Assembly: GCA_020621405.1 (NCBI GenBank) | Contig: JAHRYN010000001.1 | Span: 124,001 to 188,000 of the forward strand | Origin: Betaproteobacteria bacterium | Lineage (GTDB): Bacteria; Pseudomonadota; Gammaproteobacteria; Burkholderiales; Rhodocyclaceae | Direction of reading: 5' to 3' | DNA length: 64,000 bases | Part shown: one piece after another, positions 1 to 10,673 of the stretch | Layout: each line of letters starts with the position of its first letter | How positions within the stretch are numbered: position 1 is the stretch's first letter | The notes under the pieces: generated by a model | Seen by the model: the letters and a program-made list of their open reading frames with translations, nothing else | Database searches by the model: none | What the model was told of the DNA's origin: nothing | Program-made: the position numbers and the translations under genes

Positions 1-93
1 GTGAATCGGGCATTCGGGAAGCGAGCATGGGACGTATACTTGTTGTGTTTTGGCCTGCGCCTCGTCCGGCGCGGCCGGCTTTCCGGACATTAC

Positions 94-1317
94 ATGCAGA
101 ACGAACATTCACGGGCGCTGCCCGTCACCCCGCATCTTGCCTCGCTCCAGCCCTACCCGTTCGAACGGCTCCGGGCACTGACCGCCGGTGTCACCGGCCC
201 GGCATCGCTGCCGCTGGTCAGGTTGTCCATCGGCGAACCGCAGCACGCGACACCACAGCTGATCAAGGACGCGCTGACCGGCGCACTCGACGGCCTGTCG
301 GTCTACCCGACCACCGCCGGACTCGACGCGCTGCGCGAGTGTATCGCGAGCTGGCTGATGCGCCGATACGGCCTGCCGGCCGTCAGCGCCGCGACGCAGG
401 TGCTGCCGGTCAATGGCTCGCGCGAGGCGCTGTTCTCGTTTGCCCAGTGCGTGATCGACGCCAGCCGTCCGGACGCGAAGGTGCTGTCGCCCAACCCCTT
501 CTATCAGATCTATGAAGGCGCGGCGCTGCTGGCCGGTGCCCGCATCGGCTTTTACAATCAGCTTCCGGACGACGGCTTCGCCTGCAATTTCGACCGCATT
601 CCGGACACCGAGTGGGCCGGCGTGCAGCTGGTCTATGTCTGCTCGCCGGCCAATCCCTGCGGCAAGGTGATGACGCTGGACGAATGGCGCTCGCTGTTCG
701 AACTGGCCGACCGCCACGGTTTCGTCATCGCCTCGGACGAGTGCTATTCGGAAATCTTCTTCGACGAGGCGGCACCGCCGCTCGGTGGTCTGGAGGCGGC
801 GCACCGGCTCGGTCGCACCGGTTTCGAGCGGCTGATCGTGTTTTCCAGCCTGTCCAAGCGCTCGAACGTGCCGGGTCTGCGCAGCGGCTTTGTCGCCGGC
901 GATGCGCGGCTGATCAAGAATTTCCTGCTCTACCGGACCTACCACGGCAGCGCGATGGGGCTTGCGGTGCAGGCGGCGAGCGTTGCGGCTTGGAACGACG
1001 AGTCGCATGTGCGCGACAACCGCGACCAGTACCGCGCGAAATTCGCCGCGGTGCAGCCCCTGATTGCATCGGTGCTGGACGCACCGATGCCCGACGCCAG
1101 CTTCTACCTGTGGGCCCGCACGCCGATCGACGATGCCGAGTTCGCCCGGCGGCTGCTGGCTGAATATAATGTTGCGGTCCTGCCGGGCAGCTTTCTTGCC
1201 CGCAGCGCCCACGGCGTCAATCCGGGGGCCGGCTTCATCCGCATCGCACTGGTGGCCGGCGCCGACGAGTGCCTGCAGGCTGCCGAACGCATCGTGCGCT
1301 TCTGCCGTGCCCTGTAG
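94..1317 (+). CDS. dapC: Succinyldiaminopimelate transaminase
   Basis: Class I/II PLP aminotransferase of about 407 residues, the usual size for DapC. It transfers an amino group to N-succinyl-2-amino-6-ketopimelate in the succinylase branch of lysine and meso-diaminopimelate synthesis. The fold-type I signature is visible: SPANPCGK, the DECYSE stretch, and [11 protein letters not shown], whose lysine should bind PLP. The frame stays open to the window edge, but the methionine at 94 ([10 protein letters not shown]) gives the normal family N-terminus, so I chose it over the GTG at position 1. dapD follows after 59 bases, and dapE lies two genes further, which supports DapC over other aminotransferases. 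Specificity rests on family resemblance and context. Confidence 0.88.
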   Translation: MQNEHSRALPVTPHLASLQPYPFERLRALTAGVTGPASLPLVRLSIGEPQHATPQLIKDALTGALDGLSVYPTTAGLDALRECIASWLMRRYGLPAVSAATQVLPVNGSREALFSFAQCVIDASRPDAKVLSPNPFYQIYEGAALLAGARIGFYNQLPDDGFACNFDRIPDTEWAGVQLVYVCSPANPCGKVMTLDEWRSLFELADRHGFVIASDECYSEIFFDEAAPPLGGLEAAHRLGRTGFERLIVFSSLSKRSNVPGLRSGFVAGDARLIKNFLLYRTYHGSAMGLAVQAASVAAWNDESHVRDNRDQYRAKFAAVQPLIASVLDAPMPDASFYLWARTPIDDAEFARRLLAEYNVAVLPGSFLARSAHGVNPGAGFIRIALVAGADECLQAAERIVRFCRAL

Positions 1318-1376
1318 GGCCCGGCATATCATTCCATTCCAGTTCAAGTATCCGACCATCCTTACGGGGCTCCGCC

Positions 1377-2195
1377 ATGCAGGCTGCACAGCAAATCATT
1401 GAAACCGCATTTGAAAACCGCACCCAGTACTCGCCGGCGAACGCGCCGGCCGAGCTGCGCGAAGCGGTCGACTTCGTTCTTTCTCAACTGGACAGCGGCG
1501 CGCTGCGCGTCGCCGAACGCATCGACGGCGACTGGGTGACCCACCAGTGGATCAAGAAGGCGGTGCTGCTGTCCTTCCGCCTGCAGGACAACTCGGTACT
1601 CGATGGCGCCGAGACGCGCTATTACGACAAGGTGCCGATGAAGTTCGCCGGCTATGACGACGCTGCCTTCCGCGACGGAGGCTTCCGCGTCGTGCCGCCG
1701 GCCTCGGTACGCCGCGGTGCCTTCATAGCGAAAAACGTGGTGCTGATGCCGTCCTACGTCAATATCGGCGCCTACGTGGGCGAAGGCACGATGGTCGATA
1801 CCTGGGCCACGGTCGGTTCGTGCGCGCAGATCGGCAAGAACGTGCACCTGTCGGGCGGCGTCGGCATCGGTGGCGTGCTCGAGCCGGTACAGGCCAACCC
1901 GACCATCATCGGCGACAACTGCTTCATCGGCGCCCGCTCCGAGGTGGTCGAAGGCGTCATCGTCGAGGACAACTGCGTCATTTCGATGGGCGTGTATATC
2001 GGTCAGAGCACCAAGATCTATGACCGCGCGACCGGCGAGGTGATGTACGGCCGCGTGCCGGAAGGCTCGGTCGTGGTCAGCGGCAACCTGCCGTCGGCCG
2101 ATGGCAAGTACAGCCTCTACTGCGCGGTCATCGTGAAGCGGGTCGACGCGCAGACGCGCGCCAAGACCAGCATCAACGAACTGCTGCGCGCCTGA
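1377..2195 (+). CDS. dapD: Tetrahydrodipicolinate N-succinyltransferase
   Basis: Acyltransferase of 272 residues that succinylates tetrahydrodipicolinate with succinyl-CoA, the step before DapC. The N-terminal helical part (residues 1-100) is followed by hexapeptide repeats of a left-handed beta-helix from about residue 105 to 235 (for example [20 protein letters not shown] and [17 protein letters not shown]). The C-terminal end [19 protein letters not shown] is typical of DapD. The start at 1377 is the family start; the open frame extends further upstream but overlaps dapC. Length matches the family (about 273). Neighbours dapC and dapE make the pathway assignment firm. Confidence 0.95.
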   Translation: MQAAQQIIETAFENRTQYSPANAPAELREAVDFVLSQLDSGALRVAERIDGDWVTHQWIKKAVLLSFRLQDNSVLDGAETRYYDKVPMKFAGYDDAAFRDGGFRVVPPASVRRGAFIAKNVVLMPSYVNIGAYVGEGTMVDTWATVGSCAQIGKNVHLSGGVGIGGVLEPVQANPTIIGDNCFIGARSEVVEGVIVEDNCVISMGVYIGQSTKIYDRATGEVMYGRVPEGSVVVSGNLPSADGKYSLYCAVIVKRVDAQTRAKTSINELLRA

Positions 2196-2228
2196 ATCCA
2201 CTGAAATGCTGCCGGTCGGAGGCGAGCG

Positions 2229-3410
2229 ATGATCCTAGACAAGCTGTTCCAGGTGATGGCGGACAAGAACGCCTCCGACATCTTCATATCGGCCGGTGCG
2301 CCGATCGCGATCAAGATCCAGGGCACGACAGTGCCGATCAACCAACGCGTGATGGATCCGGAAACGATCCAGCGCATGGCGTACGAAATGCTCACGCCGG
2401 AGCAGCAGGAGAAGTTCGAAACCACGCGCGAGCTGAACCTGTCGTTCGGCCGGCGTGACCTGGGCAACTTCCGGGTCAACATGTTCTGGCAGCGGGGCAG
2501 CATCGCGCTGGTGGTGCGCTACATCCTCGGCGACATCCCGCCGCTCGACACGCTCGGGCTGCCGCCGGTGCTGTCCGACCTCATCATGGAAAAGCGCGGG
2601 CTGATTCTGGTGGTCGGTTCGACCGGCTCCGGCAAGTCGACCACGATGGCGGCGATGATCGACCACCGCAACCAGCACAAGTCGGGACACATCCTGACGG
2701 TGGAAGATCCGATCGAATACCTGTTCAAGCACAAGAAGTCGATCGTCAATCAGCGCGAACTCGGCATGGACACCGAAACCTGGGCCTCGGCGCTGAAGAA
2801 TGCGATGCGCCAGGCGCCCGACTGCATCCTGATCGGTGAAATCCGCGATCTGGAAACCATGCAGGCCGCGCTCGCCTACGCCCAGACCGGCCACCTGTGC
2901 ATGGCCACGCTGCACGCCAACAATGCGCATCATGCATTGAACCGGATCATGAATTTCTTCCCGCTGGAAAGCCGCCAGCTGCTGTTCCTCGATCTGTCGG
3001 TCACGCTGAAGGCGGTCATTTCGCAGCGACTGGTGCGCAAGCCGGACGGCCGGCGCATGCCGGCGGTCGAAATCCTGCTCAATACGCGGCACATTTCGGA
3101 GCTGATCGAGCGCGGCGAGATCAACAGCGTCAAGGAAGCGATGGAACGCAGCATGGCGCCCGGTTCCCAGACCTTCGAGCAGGACCTGTTCCGCCTGTAC
3201 CGCGAGGGCGAGATCACGCTCGACGAGGCGCTGGGCAATTCCGATTCGCCGACCAATCTGTCCTGGCTGATCAACAATTCGCAGTTCGGCGTCACCGAGA
3301 CGCCGAAGCCGGACGAACAGGATGCGCCGACCATCGACATGGAAAGCACGGTACCGGGCGGTGCGTCGTTCGCGGAGTTCTCGCTCAATCTCGATGACGG
3401 CAACCGCTGA
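2229..3410 (+). CDS. pilU: Type IV pilus retraction ATPase PilU
   Basis: Cytoplasmic hexameric secretion-type ATPase of 393 residues that assists PilT in type IV pilus retraction. Visible motifs are Walker [10 protein letters not shown] near residue 135, the Asp box [12 protein letters not shown], and the His box [14 protein letters not shown]. The C-terminal tail after residue 340 is acidic and is longer than in PilT, as in PilU. A GGAGG Shine-Dalgarno at 2218-2222 sits six bases before the ATG. No pilT is in this window. The gene lies between dapD and dapE, and dapE begins within or just after its 3' end, so it is probably co-transcribed with lysine genes. The PilU rather than PilT call rests on the N-terminus ([17 protein letters not shown]) and the tail. 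Confidence 0.88.
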   Translation: MILDKLFQVMADKNASDIFISAGAPIAIKIQGTTVPINQRVMDPETIQRMAYEMLTPEQQEKFETTRELNLSFGRRDLGNFRVNMFWQRGSIALVVRYILGDIPPLDTLGLPPVLSDLIMEKRGLILVVGSTGSGKSTTMAAMIDHRNQHKSGHILTVEDPIEYLFKHKKSIVNQRELGMDTETWASALKNAMRQAPDCILIGEIRDLETMQAALAYAQTGHLCMATLHANNAHHALNRIMNFFPLESRQLLFLDLSVTLKAVISQRLVRKPDGRRMPAVEILLNTRHISELIERGEINSVKEAMERSMAPGSQTFEQDLFRLYREGEITLDEALGNSDSPTNLSWLINNSQFGVTETPKPDEQDAPTIDMESTVPGGASFAEFSLNLDDGNR

Positions 3411-3432
3411 GCGCGCTTCCGCTGCCGACGGG

Positions 3433-4578
3433 ATGTCCGGAACGACGATGGAACTGGCGCGGCAGCTGATCGCTGCGCGCTCGGTCACACCGGCCGACGC
3501 CGGCTGTCTCGACATCATCGGCGCGCGCCTGGCGGCCATCGGCTTCCGGCTGGAACGCATGGACAGCGGCAGCGTATCCAACCTGTGGGCGCGCCGCGGC
3601 ACGGCCGACCCGCTGTTCTGCTTCGCCGGTCACACCGACGTGGTGCCCACCGGCCCGCTCGAGCAGTGGCACTCCGACCCGTTCGAGGCCGTCGTCAGGG
3701 ACGGCTTCATGTATGGCCGCGGCGCGGCAGACATGAAATCCTCGCTCGCCGCATTCGTCACCGCGACCGAACGCTTCGTCGCCCGCTGCCCGCAGCACGC
3801 CGGTTCGATCGCCTTCCTGCTGACGTCGGACGAGGAAGGGGACGCGACAGACGGCACGGTCCGCGTGGTGGAAGGTCTGGCGCAGCGCGGCGAGCGCATC
3901 GACTGGTGCGTGATCGGTGAGCCGACCTCGGTCGCGCGGCTGGGCGACACCATCAAGAACGGCCGGCGCGGCTCGCTGTCAGGGCGCCTGACGGTCCACG
4001 GCGTGCAGGGGCACATCGCCTACCCGCATCTGGCGCGCAATCCGGTTCATGAATTCGCGCCGGCACTGGCCGAACTGGCAGCCACTCAGTGGGATGACGG
4101 CAACGACCATTTCCCGCCGACCAGCTGGCAGGTGTCGAACATCCGCGCCGGCACCGGTGCGGGCAATGTCATCCCGGGCACGCTGGACGTCTGGTTCAAC
4201 TTCCGCTTCTCGACCGCCAGCACACCCGATTCGCTGAAGGCGCGGCTGGCCGCGGTACTGCGGCGGCACAACATCGAACACGACATCGCATGGACGCTGG
4301 GTGGCAGACCTTTCCTGACGCCGCCCGGGCCGCTGGTCGATGCGGCGGTTGCGGCCATCCGGGACGTGACCGGGGTCGACGCCGCACTGTCAACCTCGGG
4401 CGGCACTTCGGACGGGCGCTTCATCGCCGACATCTGCGACCAGGTGGTCGAGATCGGCCCGTGCAACGCCTCCATACACAAACTGAACGAATGCGTGGCA
4501 GTCGGTGACATCGAACCGCTGTCGCACATCCATGAAAACCTGTTGGACCGAATGCTCGGTCACGGAGCCCTACAATGA
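3433..4578 (+). CDS. dapE: Succinyl-diaminopimelate desuccinylase
   Basis: M20-family dizinc hydrolase of about 381 residues that releases L,L-diaminopimelate from N-succinyl-diaminopimelate. Zinc and catalytic motifs include [32 protein letters not shown] and the C-terminal [12 protein letters not shown] and [13 protein letters not shown]. Start choice is uncertain: ATG at 3394 would overlap pilU by 17 bases, while ATG at 3433 gives the family-like [20 protein letters not shown]. Neither has a strong Shine-Dalgarno. The stop overlaps the prmB start (ATGA), so the two genes are translationally coupled. Confidence 0.92.
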   Translation: MSGTTMELARQLIAARSVTPADAGCLDIIGARLAAIGFRLERMDSGSVSNLWARRGTADPLFCFAGHTDVVPTGPLEQWHSDPFEAVVRDGFMYGRGAADMKSSLAAFVTATERFVARCPQHAGSIAFLLTSDEEGDATDGTVRVVEGLAQRGERIDWCVIGEPTSVARLGDTIKNGRRGSLSGRLTVHGVQGHIAYPHLARNPVHEFAPALAELAATQWDDGNDHFPPTSWQVSNIRAGTGAGNVIPGTLDVWFNFRFSTASTPDSLKARLAAVLRRHNIEHDIAWTLGGRPFLTPPGPLVDAAVAAIRDVTGVDAALSTSGGTSDGRFIADICDQVVEIGPCNASIHKLNECVAVGDIEPLSHIHENLLDRMLGHGALQ

Positions 4579-5468
4579 CTGCCACCGCCCCCGAAGAACT
4601 GATGTCCGTACGCGACTGGCTGCGCTACACGGTGAGCCGCATGCGCGGCGCCAACGTTGCATTCGGCCAGGGCTTCGTCGAAGCCTACGATGAAGCCGCC
4701 TACCTCGTGCTGCACACGCTGCATCTGCCGCTCGACCGGCTGGAACCCTTTCTCGATGCTGTGCTGACCGCCGATGAATGCGCTCAGCTGGCACAGGTGG
4801 TCGAACGCCGTGTCACCGGCCGCGAGCCGGCTGCCTACATCACCGGCGAGGCCTGGCTCGGACCGCTGCGTTTCCGCGTCGATCCGCGCGTCATCATCCC
4901 GCGCTCGCACATCTTCGAACTGATGCAGGACGGCTTCGAACCCTGGCTCGACGACATGGGCACGCCGGCCAGCGTCCTCGATCTGTGCACCGGTTCGGGT
5001 TGCCTCGCCATCGCGGCCGCACACTATTTCCCGGATGCGAAGGTCGACGCGGTCGACCTGTCGGGCGATGCACTGAAGGTCGCCCAACTGAACATCGCCG
5101 ACCATGGCGTCCGCGACCGGGTCGAAGTGCTGCACGGCGATCTGTTCGAACCGCTCGCCGGGCGCCGCTACGACCTCATCCTGTCCAACCCGCCCTATGT
5201 GACCGACGCGGCGATGGCAGCGCTGCCGGAAGAATTCCGCCGCGAACCCGAAATGGCGCTGGGTGCCGGCCATGACGGCATGGACATCGTGCGCCGCATC
5301 GTTGCCGAAGCGGGACGCCATCTGAATCCGGGCGGTCTGCTGCTGGTCGAGGTCGGCCGCAATCAGGTCGAAACCGAAGCGGCGCTGCCCGACCTGCCGC
5401 TGGTGTGGCTCGATACCGAATCCGCCAGCGCGCCGGTATTCCTGCTGCGGGCCGAAGACCTGACCTGA
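4575..5468 (+). CDS. prmB: Ribosomal protein L3 glutamine methyltransferase PrmB
   Basis: S-adenosylmethionine-dependent N5-glutamine methyltransferase of 297 residues, acting on the conserved glutamine of ribosomal protein L3. The SAM motif [20 protein letters not shown] (about residue 136) and the catalytic [12 protein letters not shown] (about residue 203) are clear. The N-terminal helical domain ([16 protein letters not shown]) and the [10 protein letters not shown] stretch favour PrmB over the release-factor enzyme PrmC. It overlaps dapE by four bases, and its TGA overlaps the next ATG by one base (TGATG), so it also appears coupled to the sensor kinase gene downstream. Confidence 0.92.
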   Translation: MTATAPEELMSVRDWLRYTVSRMRGANVAFGQGFVEAYDEAAYLVLHTLHLPLDRLEPFLDAVLTADECAQLAQVVERRVTGREPAAYITGEAWLGPLRFRVDPRVIIPRSHIFELMQDGFEPWLDDMGTPASVLDLCTGSGCLAIAAAHYFPDAKVDAVDLSGDALKVAQLNIADHGVRDRVEVLHGDLFEPLAGRRYDLILSNPPYVTDAAMAALPEEFRREPEMALGAGHDGMDIVRRIVAEAGRHLNPGGLLLVEVGRNQVETEAALPDLPLVWLDTESASAPVFLLRAEDLT

Positions 5469-8365
5469 TGTCCGGCATGGACGCCCGGCCCGCCGGTAAC
5501 CTGCGCCATCCGCTGACCACGCAGTTCCTCCTGCGGGTACTGGTATTCGGTGGCCTGGTGCTGCTGCTGTCGTTCGGACTGGCCAGCCTGCTGTCGCTGG
5601 GCGATCCGCGTGTGCTGCACGCGAGCCTGGCGAACGACATAGCGCATCCGCTGGCTGCCGGGGACCTCGCCGAGATACAGCGGCGCCTGTCGCAAATGCA
5701 GGCCGAAGGCCGCATTTCCGACGCAACGGTCAGCGATGCCCGCGGCGAGGTGATCGCCCGCATCGGAACCGCGGTGACCGACGGCCAGCGGATGCGTATC
5801 GATGGCCCGGTGACATTCGAACATGCGGCAGTCGGCGCGCTGTCCCTGGGCGTCCTGCCGCCGGATCGGCCGTCGACGCTGCTGCCGGCACTGCTGATCA
5901 TCGCCTGCTGCCTGCTTTTGATGCGGGGCATGCGCTTGCGCGAGGAACGGCTGCTGGCTCTGCAGGCCGATCGGCTGGAACAGGGACTGCAGGCGCTGTC
6001 GCAGCGTCGCATGGCCGACATAGTCCGTTTGGAGCCGGCGCATCCGCTGAGTGGCCTCGCGGAAGCGCTCGCCGCCACCTCGTCCGCGCTGGCCGGGGAA
6101 AGATCGGCGCTGGAGGAACGACTGCAGCGTTTGCTGAGGATCATCGATGCACATGACGAAGCCGGCTGGGAATGGCCGCTGGACAGCAGGCAGATCTGGT
6201 ACAGCACTCGTTTCCCGACCTTGCTTGGCTATCCCGACGACGACTCCTTCCGGCAGCAGTTCAACTGGTCGGCAGCGACGCACCCGGACGATGCAGCCAT
6301 CGTCCGTCGGACCCGCGAACGGCTGCTGGCAGGGGAAATCGAACGCAGCGACGACCAGATCAGGCTGCGTGTCCGGGATGGCACCTATCGCTGGTTCCGC
6401 CTGCGTGCCTGCGCCGACACCCGGGCCGAAGACGGAGTGCAAAGGCTGTCCGGCACACTGGAAGACGTGACGCGCGAACGCATGACGCTGGATGCGCTGC
6501 GCGAGAGCGAAGCCCGGCTGTTCCATGCGGTGCGCGGCTCCTTCGACGGAGCCTGGGACTGGGACATCGTTGCCGGCCGCTACTTCCTGTCGCCACGCCT
6601 GAGCGAGCTGCTCGGTCTGCCGCAATCCATGCAGCCGCAGACGCATGAACAGCTGCTCGAACGCGTGCATCCGGACGACCTGCCGCACCTCGAACATGCG
6701 ATCGACGAACATTTCCTGCGACGCGAATCATTCGACATCGAATACCGCATGCGGCACGAGGACGGCCACTATCTGTGGGTGCGCGACCGTGGCCTGGCGA
6801 CGCGGGGCAGCAACGGCAAGGTATTGCGGTTTTCCGGCTCGATCACGGACATCACCGAACGCAAGCTCGCGGAACACGAGGTAGTCAAGCTGGCGGCTGA
6901 CAAACAGGCGCTGCTGGACGACGTTCCGGTGGCCATCGTCTATGTGCGGGACGGTGTCATCGCCGACTGCAACCGGCGCTGCGAGGAAATCTTCGGACAC
7001 GGGCAGGACGACCTGATCGGTCGCACCGTCGGTGTGTTCTTTCCGGTGCAGTCGGATCTGCCCGATCTGCCCGATCTGCTCGACGGCGCGACACGCAGCG
7101 CACCGCAGCCATACGCCAACGAATCGGTGCTGCAGCGGCACGATGGCGCCTTGCTGCATGCCTATGTGTCCGTGCGGCTGGCGGAACAGGACACGCGTGA
7201 ATCCATCTGGATCTTTTCCGACGATACGGCACGGCGCAAGGCCCTCGATTCCGCCCGGCGCGAGGAGCACTTTTCCGCGGCGCTGGTGCACAGCATGCCG
7301 GGTGCCTTTTTCCTGCTCGATTCGCGCGGGGTACTGCGACGCTGGAACGAAAACCTGCAAGGCACGACCGGCCGGTCGGCTAAAGAGTTGGAGGGCATGC
7401 GGGCACTTGATCTGTTCCAGCCCGAGTGCCACGACTTGCTGCGCCGTCAGGCGCGGCGCGCACTGACCCACCATGACGCCACCTTCGAGGCCGACCTTCT
7501 GGATGTTGCTGGTGCAGGCCGGACGCACGCCTTCAGCCTGTACCGCATCGACCTCGACGGATCGCCGTACATCCTCGGCACCGGTCTGGACATCCGCGCC
7601 CGGAAGGAGGCAGAACGTGGCGTGCTCGCACTGAACCAGCAGCTGGAGGCGCGGGTCCGGGAGCGCACGGCCGAACTGCTGACCGCGATGCGCGAACTGG
7701 AAAGCTTCAGTTATTCGGTATCGCATGACCTCGCAGCGCCGCTGCGCGGCATCGACGGCTTTTCCCGCATGATCGAGGAAGACTATGCGGAACTGCTGGA
7801 CGATCGCGGGCGCGACCATATCCGGCGCATCCGGGCGGCAACCCAGCGCATGCACAGGCTGATCGACGACCTGCTCGGGCTGGCACGCATCACGCGCAAC
7901 GAAATGAACCGGCAGAGCGTCGACATCAGCCAGATGGCCGATGACATTTCGTCCGAGCTGCGCCGTGCGGAGCCCGACAGACAGGCAGAATTCCTCATTC
8001 AGCCCTCGATGCGCGTGTATGCTGATGCGAACCTGCTACGGATCGCGATCGACAACCTTCTTCGCAACGCGTGGAAGTTCACCGGCCGGAATGCGGCGGC
8101 GCGCATCGAAGTCGGTTGCTTGCCGCGTGGTCGCGAGCTCGTGTATTTTGTGAAGGACGACGGCGCCGGATTCGACATGCGCTACGCATCAAAGCTTTTC
8201 GGCCCCTTCCAGAGACTGCACTCGGCCGGTGAATTTTCCGGCAGCGGAATCGGACTGGCCATCGTGCATCGCGTCGTGCTCAGGCATGGCGGACGCATCT
8301 GGGCAGAAGCCGAAGTGGAACGCGGCGCGTGTTTCTATTTCACCCTTGCACCCGTTTCTCATTGA
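5468..8365 (+). CDS. Membrane-bound multi-PAS sensor histidine kinase
   Basis: Large hybrid-free sensor kinase of about 965 residues. Two membrane helices (about residues 21-44 and 138-155) flank a periplasmic segment of roughly 90 residues. Four PAS-like regions follow, at about 225-330, 345-460, 465-590 and 600-705; the first two have the PAS_3 pattern (WFRLRA, YLWVRDRG). The HisKA domain carries the phosphoacceptor in SYSVSHDLAAPLRG (His753). The ATPase domain has an N box (NLLRNAWKF), DDGAGFD and GSGIGLA. This kinase core resembles those of phytochrome-type kinases, but no GAF/PHY or bilin region is present. The Rcp1-like regulator at 8393 is the likely partner. The signal sensed is unknown. 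An in-frame 9-base triplication lies at 7055-7081. Confidence 0.88.
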   Translation: MSGMDARPAGNLRHPLTTQFLLRVLVFGGLVLLLSFGLASLLSLGDPRVLHASLANDIAHPLAAGDLAEIQRRLSQMQAEGRISDATVSDARGEVIARIGTAVTDGQRMRIDGPVTFEHAAVGALSLGVLPPDRPSTLLPALLIIACCLLLMRGMRLREERLLALQADRLEQGLQALSQRRMADIVRLEPAHPLSGLAEALAATSSALAGERSALEERLQRLLRIIDAHDEAGWEWPLDSRQIWYSTRFPTLLGYPDDDSFRQQFNWSAATHPDDAAIVRRTRERLLAGEIERSDDQIRLRVRDGTYRWFRLRACADTRAEDGVQRLSGTLEDVTRERMTLDALRESEARLFHAVRGSFDGAWDWDIVAGRYFLSPRLSELLGLPQSMQPQTHEQLLERVHPDDLPHLEHAIDEHFLRRESFDIEYRMRHEDGHYLWVRDRGLATRGSNGKVLRFSGSITDITERKLAEHEVVKLAADKQALLDDVPVAIVYVRDGVIADCNRRCEEIFGHGQDDLIGRTVGVFFPVQSDLPDLPDLLDGATRSAPQPYANESVLQRHDGALLHAYVSVRLAEQDTRESIWIFSDDTARRKALDSARREEHFSAALVHSMPGAFFLLDSRGVLRRWNENLQGTTGRSAKELEGMRALDLFQPECHDLLRRQARRALTHHDATFEADLLDVAGAGRTHAFSLYRIDLDGSPYILGTGLDIRARKEAERGVLALNQQLEARVRERTAELLTAMRELESFSYSVSHDLAAPLRGIDGFSRMIEEDYAELLDDRGRDHIRRIRAATQRMHRLIDDLLGLARITRNEMNRQSVDISQMADDISSELRRAEPDRQAEFLIQPSMRVYADANLLRIAIDNLLRNAWKFTGRNAAARIEVGCLPRGRELVYFVKDDGAGFDMRYASKLFGPFQRLHSAGEFSGSGIGLAIVHRVVLRHGGRIWAEAEVERGACFYFTLAPVSH

Positions 8366-8392
8366 AACGCGTGACCGGAACAGGCTGTTTTT

Positions 8393-8842
8393 ATGGCAAG
8401 CGAACGCCCGATACTGCTGGTTGAAGACAATCCCGACGACGAGGCGCTTACGTTGCGCGCGTTTCACAAGAACCGCATCGCCAACGAAGTGGTTGTTGCG
8501 CGCGACGGCGTGGAAGCCTTGGATTACCTGTTCGGCACCGGAAACCACGCGGGCCGCGACCTGTCGGTATCTCCCGCGGTGGTGCTGCTCGACCTGAAGC
8601 TGCCCCGGGTGGACGGTCTGGAGGTGTTGCGCCGGGTACGCGCGGATGCCCGCACCAATCTGCTGCCGGTGGTCATCCTGACCACCTCGCGCGAGCAGCA
8701 GGACATCTACGAGGCCTATCAGCTGGGTGCCAACAGCTACATTCGCAAGCCGGTCGACTTCGAGAAATTCATCTACGCGGTGGGTCAGCTCGGCCTGTAC
8801 TGGCTGGTGCTCAACGAGCCGGTCTCTCCGCCCGGAACCTGA
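8393..8842 (+). CDS. Single-domain response regulator (CheY/Rcp1-like)
   Basis: Receiver-only protein of 149 residues. The acidic pocket is ILLVEDNPDDEAL, the phosphoacceptor is Asp67 in VVLLDLKLPRVDG, the switch Thr/Ser is in ILTTSREQQD, and Lys119 is in NSYIRKPVDF. The NPDD and EALDYLFGTG pattern is that of Rcp1-type regulators that pair with phytochrome-like kinases. There is no output domain, so it acts by protein contact or phosphotransfer. It starts 27 bases after the sensor kinase stop, making a two-gene signalling unit. No effector is identifiable nearby. Confidence 0.9.
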   Translation: MASERPILLVEDNPDDEALTLRAFHKNRIANEVVVARDGVEALDYLFGTGNHAGRDLSVSPAVVLLDLKLPRVDGLEVLRRVRADARTNLLPVVILTTSREQQDIYEAYQLGANSYIRKPVDFEKFIYAVGQLGLYWLVLNEPVSPPGT

Positions 8843-8870
8843 CGCCGGCAGCGTGCGCCAGCCGCTGGTG

Positions 8871-10514
8871 TCACACCTGGTTCCGGCGCTGTCGCGCGAT
8901 CTGGCGCGACAGCGAGATCAGCGGCAGCAGTCCGACCGCGACGATGGCCAGTGCCGCGGTGGACGCTTCGTGCAGACGTTCGTCGCTGGCCAGCGTGTAG
9001 GTCTGGGTCGCCAGCGTATCGAAGTTGAACGGTCGCATCACCAGCGTTGCCGGCAACTCCTTCATCACATCGACGAATACCAGCAGCGCGGCAGTCAGCA
9101 GGCTGCCCCTGAGCATCGGCCAGTGCACCCGGCGCAGGGTCGCGCCGGCTCCCAGGCCGAGACTGCGCGCGGCTTCGTCCATGCTGGGCGTGATGCGGGC
9201 GAGTCCGGCGTCCACCGACTGCAGTGACACCGTCAGGAAGCGCGCCAGATAGGCGTAGATCAGCGCTGCGATACCACCGGTCAGCAGCAGGCCCGGATTG
9301 CTGCCGGTCCATTGCATCCACAGCCCCGACAGCACGTGATCCAGCCGCGTGACCGGGATCAGCACGCCGACCGCGATGACCGCGCCCGGTACCGCATACC
9401 CCAGTCCGACCACCGTACGTGCCGCCGTTACCAGCGGTGACCGGCTGCTGCGCGCCGCGTACGCCAGCAGGAGCGCGAGCATCACGGCGCACACGCTGGC
9501 CGAGGCAGCCAGCGTGAAGCTGTTGGCTGCCAGCCGCAGGAAGCGTTCGCCGAACTGGGCGTCGCCTTCGACAAACGCCCAGTTCAGCAATACGGCCCCG
9601 GGCAGCACGAAGCCGGTCACCAGCGGCAGCAGGCACAGCGCGGTCACCAGCCAGCCGCACCATCCGGGAAGGACCATCCGGCGGGCGCTGGCGCCGGCGC
9701 GACCGCCGTCATGAAAGCGCGCCGCGCCGCGCGTCAGGCGTTCCAGCAGCAGCAGCGATGCAACGAAACCGAGCAGCAGCGCCGCGAGCTGGGCGGCTGC
9801 CACCCGGTCGCCGAGCGAGAACCAGGCGCGATAGATACCGGTGGTGAAGGTCTGTACGCCGAAATAACTCACAGCCCCGTAATCGGCGAGCGTTTCCATC
9901 AGTGCCAGCGACACGCCGGCAACGATGGCCGGTCGCGCCAGTGGCAGCGATACCCGGAAGAAGGCAGCCCACGGCCCCTGCCCCAGCATGCGTGCCGCTT
10001 CGGTCAGACCGGCGGCGCGCTCGATCAGCGACTGTCGCGTCAGCAGATAGACATAGGGATAGAGCACCGCGACGAACATGCAGGCAGCGCCGCCGGTGCT
10101 GCGCACGTCCGGAAACCAGTAGTCGCCGCGCTCCCAGCCGAACGCTTCGCGCAGTGCGGTCTGCACCGGGCCGACGAACTGCAGCAGGTCGGTGTAGGTA
10201 TAGGCCATCACGTAGGCGGGCGTAGCCAGCGGCAGCACCAGCGCCCAGTCCAGCATGCGCCGCCCCGGAAATTCCAGCATGACGGTCGCCCAGGCTGCCG
10301 ACACGCCGATCGCCGTGGTACCCAGCCCGACCCACAGGCAGAGCCAGAGCGTGCTGGCGATGTAGTCGGGCAGAACGGTTGCCGCCAGATGCGACCAGGT
10401 GTCGCCGGTACCGCTCTGGAACAGGTTGAACAGCACCGATGCGACCGGTGCGGCAACCAGTGCAGCCAGAACGAGCGCGATCAGCGAAAGGGGCGTAAGG
10501 CGGTTCGGGAACAA
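8871..10514 (-). CDS. fbpB: Iron(III)-type ABC transporter permease (FbpB/AfuB family)
   Basis: Inner-membrane permease of 547 residues made of two fused BPD_transp_1 halves, each with about six helices, as in FbpB/SfuB/AfuB ferric iron permeases. The EAA-type coupling loops are visible in the first half (ARMLGQGPWAAFFRVSLPLA) and the second (DEAARSLGLGAGATLRRVHW). The matching ATPase gene is divergent, 159 bases away. No periplasmic binding protein is encoded near it, so the substrate (ferric iron, or possibly another small solute such as thiamine or a phosphonate) is inferred from family only. It converges on the response regulator gene with a 28-base gap. Confidence 0.82.
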   Translation of the reverse strand: MFPNRLTPLSLIALVLAALVAAPVASVLFNLFQSGTGDTWSHLAATVLPDYIASTLWLCLWVGLGTTAIGVSAAWATVMLEFPGRRMLDWALVLPLATPAYVMAYTYTDLLQFVGPVQTALREAFGWERGDYWFPDVRSTGGAACMFVAVLYPYVYLLTRQSLIERAAGLTEAARMLGQGPWAAFFRVSLPLARPAIVAGVSLALMETLADYGAVSYFGVQTFTTGIYRAWFSLGDRVAAAQLAALLLGFVASLLLLERLTRGAARFHDGGRAGASARRMVLPGWCGWLVTALCLLPLVTGFVLPGAVLLNWAFVEGDAQFGERFLRLAANSFTLAASASVCAVMLALLLAYAARSSRSPLVTAARTVVGLGYAVPGAVIAVGVLIPVTRLDHVLSGLWMQWTGSNPGLLLTGGIAALIYAYLARFLTVSLQSVDAGLARITPSMDEAARSLGLGAGATLRRVHWPMLRGSLLTAALLVFVDVMKELPATLVMRPFNFDTLATQTYTLASDERLHEASTAALAIVAVGLLPLISLSRQIARQRRNQV

Positions 10515-10600
10515 GAGTGGAGCGACCGGCTGTCCGGTCGGACGAGTGGGAACAGTGCGGACGAAGGGCCATGGTCCCTGCGCCGGCAGCGGGACGGCGC

Positions 10601-10608
10601 ATTATAAT
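10601..10608. promoter_or_regulatory. Palindromic -10 element between divergent ABC genes
   Basis: ATTATAAT is its own reverse complement, so a perfect TATAAT hexamer can be read on either strand in an otherwise GC-rich spacer. On the minus strand an ATGACC hexamer lies 16 bases upstream, giving a plausible sigma-70 promoter for the permease gene. On the plus strand I see no acceptable -35. No Fur-box-like repeat is evident. Confidence 0.4.
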
Positions 10609-10673
10609 TGACTGCCGTCATAGGTCATGATGTGCCGGCCGATTCGGCTGTCCCTGCTCATACACATCGACCC

